Shown: one piece after another, positions 63,035 through 64,000 of the stretch | How positions within the stretch are numbered: position 1 is the first letter of the stretch | Layout of the letters: each line of letters starts with the position of its first letter | Source of the DNA: Pseudomonas duriflava | GTDB lineage: Bacteria > Pseudomonadota > Gammaproteobacteria > Pseudomonadales > Pseudomonadaceae | Direction: 5' to 3' | Assembly (NCBI RefSeq): GCF_007830155.1 | Contig: NZ_VLKY01000011.1 | Location: forward strand, 1 to 64,000 | DNA: 64,000 nucleotides | The notes under the pieces: generated by a model | Seen by the model: only the letters and a program-made list of their open reading frames with translations | Database searches by the model: none | What the model was told of the DNA's origin: nothing | Made by a program: the position numbers and the translations under genes

Positions 63035-64000
63035 GTGTTGAAATTACCAGGGTATCGGTGTGAAGAAGAGTTGGCTGAGGGGCGCGCTGCACAACTCTAC
63101 CGAGGGCACCGCATCAGCGACGGGCAGCCGGTCGTGCTCAAGCGGCTAATGCCGGATTTTCCTACGTCCCAAGCTATGGAAGCATTCCGTCGTGAATATG
63201 TGTTGACCCGGCAGGCCGAGGCGACCGGCTGTGTGATCAAGGCGCTTGAATTGCTTGAGGTAGAGTCTTCGCTTGTGATGGTGCTGGAGGATATTGGCGG
63301 CCATGACTTGAGCGCTATCTTGAGTGGGCAGCCGATGGAGATCGGTGCAGCTTTGCGCCTCTCCGTGGCCTTGGCAGAAGCGTTATGTCATCTGCATCGG
63401 CTACGAATTAGCCATAACGATCTCAACCCTCGCAACATCATCTATAACCAGGACACGGGTGAGGTTCGCCTGACCGACTTAGGTATTGCCTGTGACTTAG
63501 GGCAGATGACCGAGCCTGCAACCGACCGGCTTGAGGGCTCTTTGGCCTATATCGCCCCCGAGCAGACCGGGCGTATGAGGCAGTCTCCGGATCACCGAGC
63601 GGATTTCTATGCCTTAGGCGTGACGCTGTACGAAATGCTGGCCGGGCGGAAGCCGTTTCTGGCTACCGACCCGCTCGAACTGGTGCATTGTCACCTGGCC
63701 GTAACACCGCCGCCACTGGAAGCGCTGGCTCCGCTCGTGCCTCCCGTTCTGGCCACTATTGTCGCCAAGCTTATGGCCAAGGCGGCCGCAGAGCGTTATC
63801 AGAGCACGTACGGATTACTTTGCGATGTACGCCGCTGCCTGACCGAGTGGGAGCGGCAAGGTCGAATCGATGCCTTCCCTATTGCTACGCAGGATGTGCC
63901 TGCTCGCCTGGAGCTACCATCTGTTCTCTTCGGACGCGACGAGCCTTTGCAGCGTTTGACAGAGGCTTTCAGGCGCGTTCGGCGGGGCGGAGTAGAGTTG
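63035..64000 (+). CDS. Serine/threonine-kinase-domain signalling protein, N-terminal part (cut by window end)
   Basis: An open frame of 322 codons runs to the last base, so the gene is partial. A eukaryotic-like kinase domain spans ~5-265: ATP Lys in VVLKRLMP, catalytic loop RISHNDLNPRN, metal-binding LTDLGIA in place of DFG, and GSLAYIAPEQ. After residue ~290, LFGRDEPLQRLTEAFRRV begins an AAA/NACHT-like ATPase. This fits the huge multi-sensor proteins that join kinase, ATPase, GAF and a histidine kinase. AGGATAGG precedes GTG 63035; TTG 63038 is the alternative start. Confidence 0.85.
   Translation, partial: MLKLPGYRCEEELAEGRAAQLYRGHRISDGQPVVLKRLMPDFPTSQAMEAFRREYVLTRQAEATGCVIKALELLEVESSLVMVLEDIGGHDLSAILSGQPMEIGAALRLSVALAEALCHLHRLRISHNDLNPRNIIYNQDTGEVRLTDLGIACDLGQMTEPATDRLEGSLAYIAPEQTGRMRQSPDHRADFYALGVTLYEMLAGRKPFLATDPLELVHCHLAVTPPPLEALAPLVPPVLATIVAKLMAKAAAERYQSTYGLLCDVRRCLTEWERQGRIDAFPIATQDVPARLELPSVLFGRDEPLQRLTEAFRRVRRGGVEL

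Noticed and set aside
1-64000. CRISPR arrays, tRNA or rRNA genes, prophage or restriction/defence islands
   Set aside because: No regularly spaced repeats, no tRNA cloverleaf arms and no phage, toxin or nuclease genes were recognised on either strand by eye.

Overview
The window looks like chromosomal DNA of a gammaproteobacterium of the Pseudomonas lineage. Pointers are the CrcZ-type catabolite-repression RNA with a sigma-54 promoter, an IclR-controlled EmrB/HlyD/OprM-type efflux operon, ExaC-type aldehyde dehydrogenase, a uronate dehydrogenase closely resembling the Pseudomonas enzyme, an HglS-type lysine-catabolism enzyme, and many hybrid histidine kinases and chemoreceptors. Moderate GC and a Tus homologue suggest a lower-GC outlier of the genus; the species is inference.

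Layout. 1-1730: tail of an IS630 transposase, a dimethylarginine hydrolase gene broken by one in-frame TAG, and a small orphan gene. 2358-7121 (minus): a hexuronate operon, udh > SMP-30 lactonase > TRAP dctP-dctQ-dctM. 7441-9275: AraC regulator, SDR remnant and ABM monooxygenase. 9562-10533: a Tus-like replication-terminator protein, one of the main surprises. 10650-17801: RcnB-like periplasmic protein, AEC transporter, divergent MocR/threonine dehydratase pair, DUF2243-CtaG pair and an alpha/beta hydrolase. 17836-22706: IclR repressor divergent from a tripartite efflux operon, with a clear operator between them. 22868-37682: signalling block with a dCache chemoreceptor, HWE kinase plus response regulator, acyl-CoA dehydrogenase coupled to a hybrid kinase, a GGDEF/EAL protein, a DMT transporter, and a MEDS protein plus hybrid kinase. 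37800-38330 (minus): CrcZ/CrcY/CrcX-family sRNA gene with sigma-54 promoter and CbrB-like upstream sites. 39153-41715: decayed AcoR-type activator divergent from exaC, whose operator and sigma-54 promoter persist. 42316-48375: a second chemoreceptor and a 1273-residue hybrid kinase. 48429-53285 (minus): opgD, a yhhQ-type queuosine-precursor transporter with a preQ1-I riboswitch on its Shine-Dalgarno, a truncated chemoreceptor pseudogene, and hglS. 53692-64000: small proteins, an Na+/H+ antiporter, CopG plus PHB-depolymerase-like esterase, acetolactate synthase, a large FAD oxidoreductase, and the start of a kinase-domain sensor protein cut by the window edge.

Themes are carbon-source use (hexuronates, aldehydes, lysine, acetolactate) under carbon-catabolite control, dense two-component and chemotaxis signalling, and gene decay: two genes with single in-frame amber codons, one frameshifted and internally deleted activator, and one SDR stub. 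No rRNA, tRNA or CRISPR array was seen.
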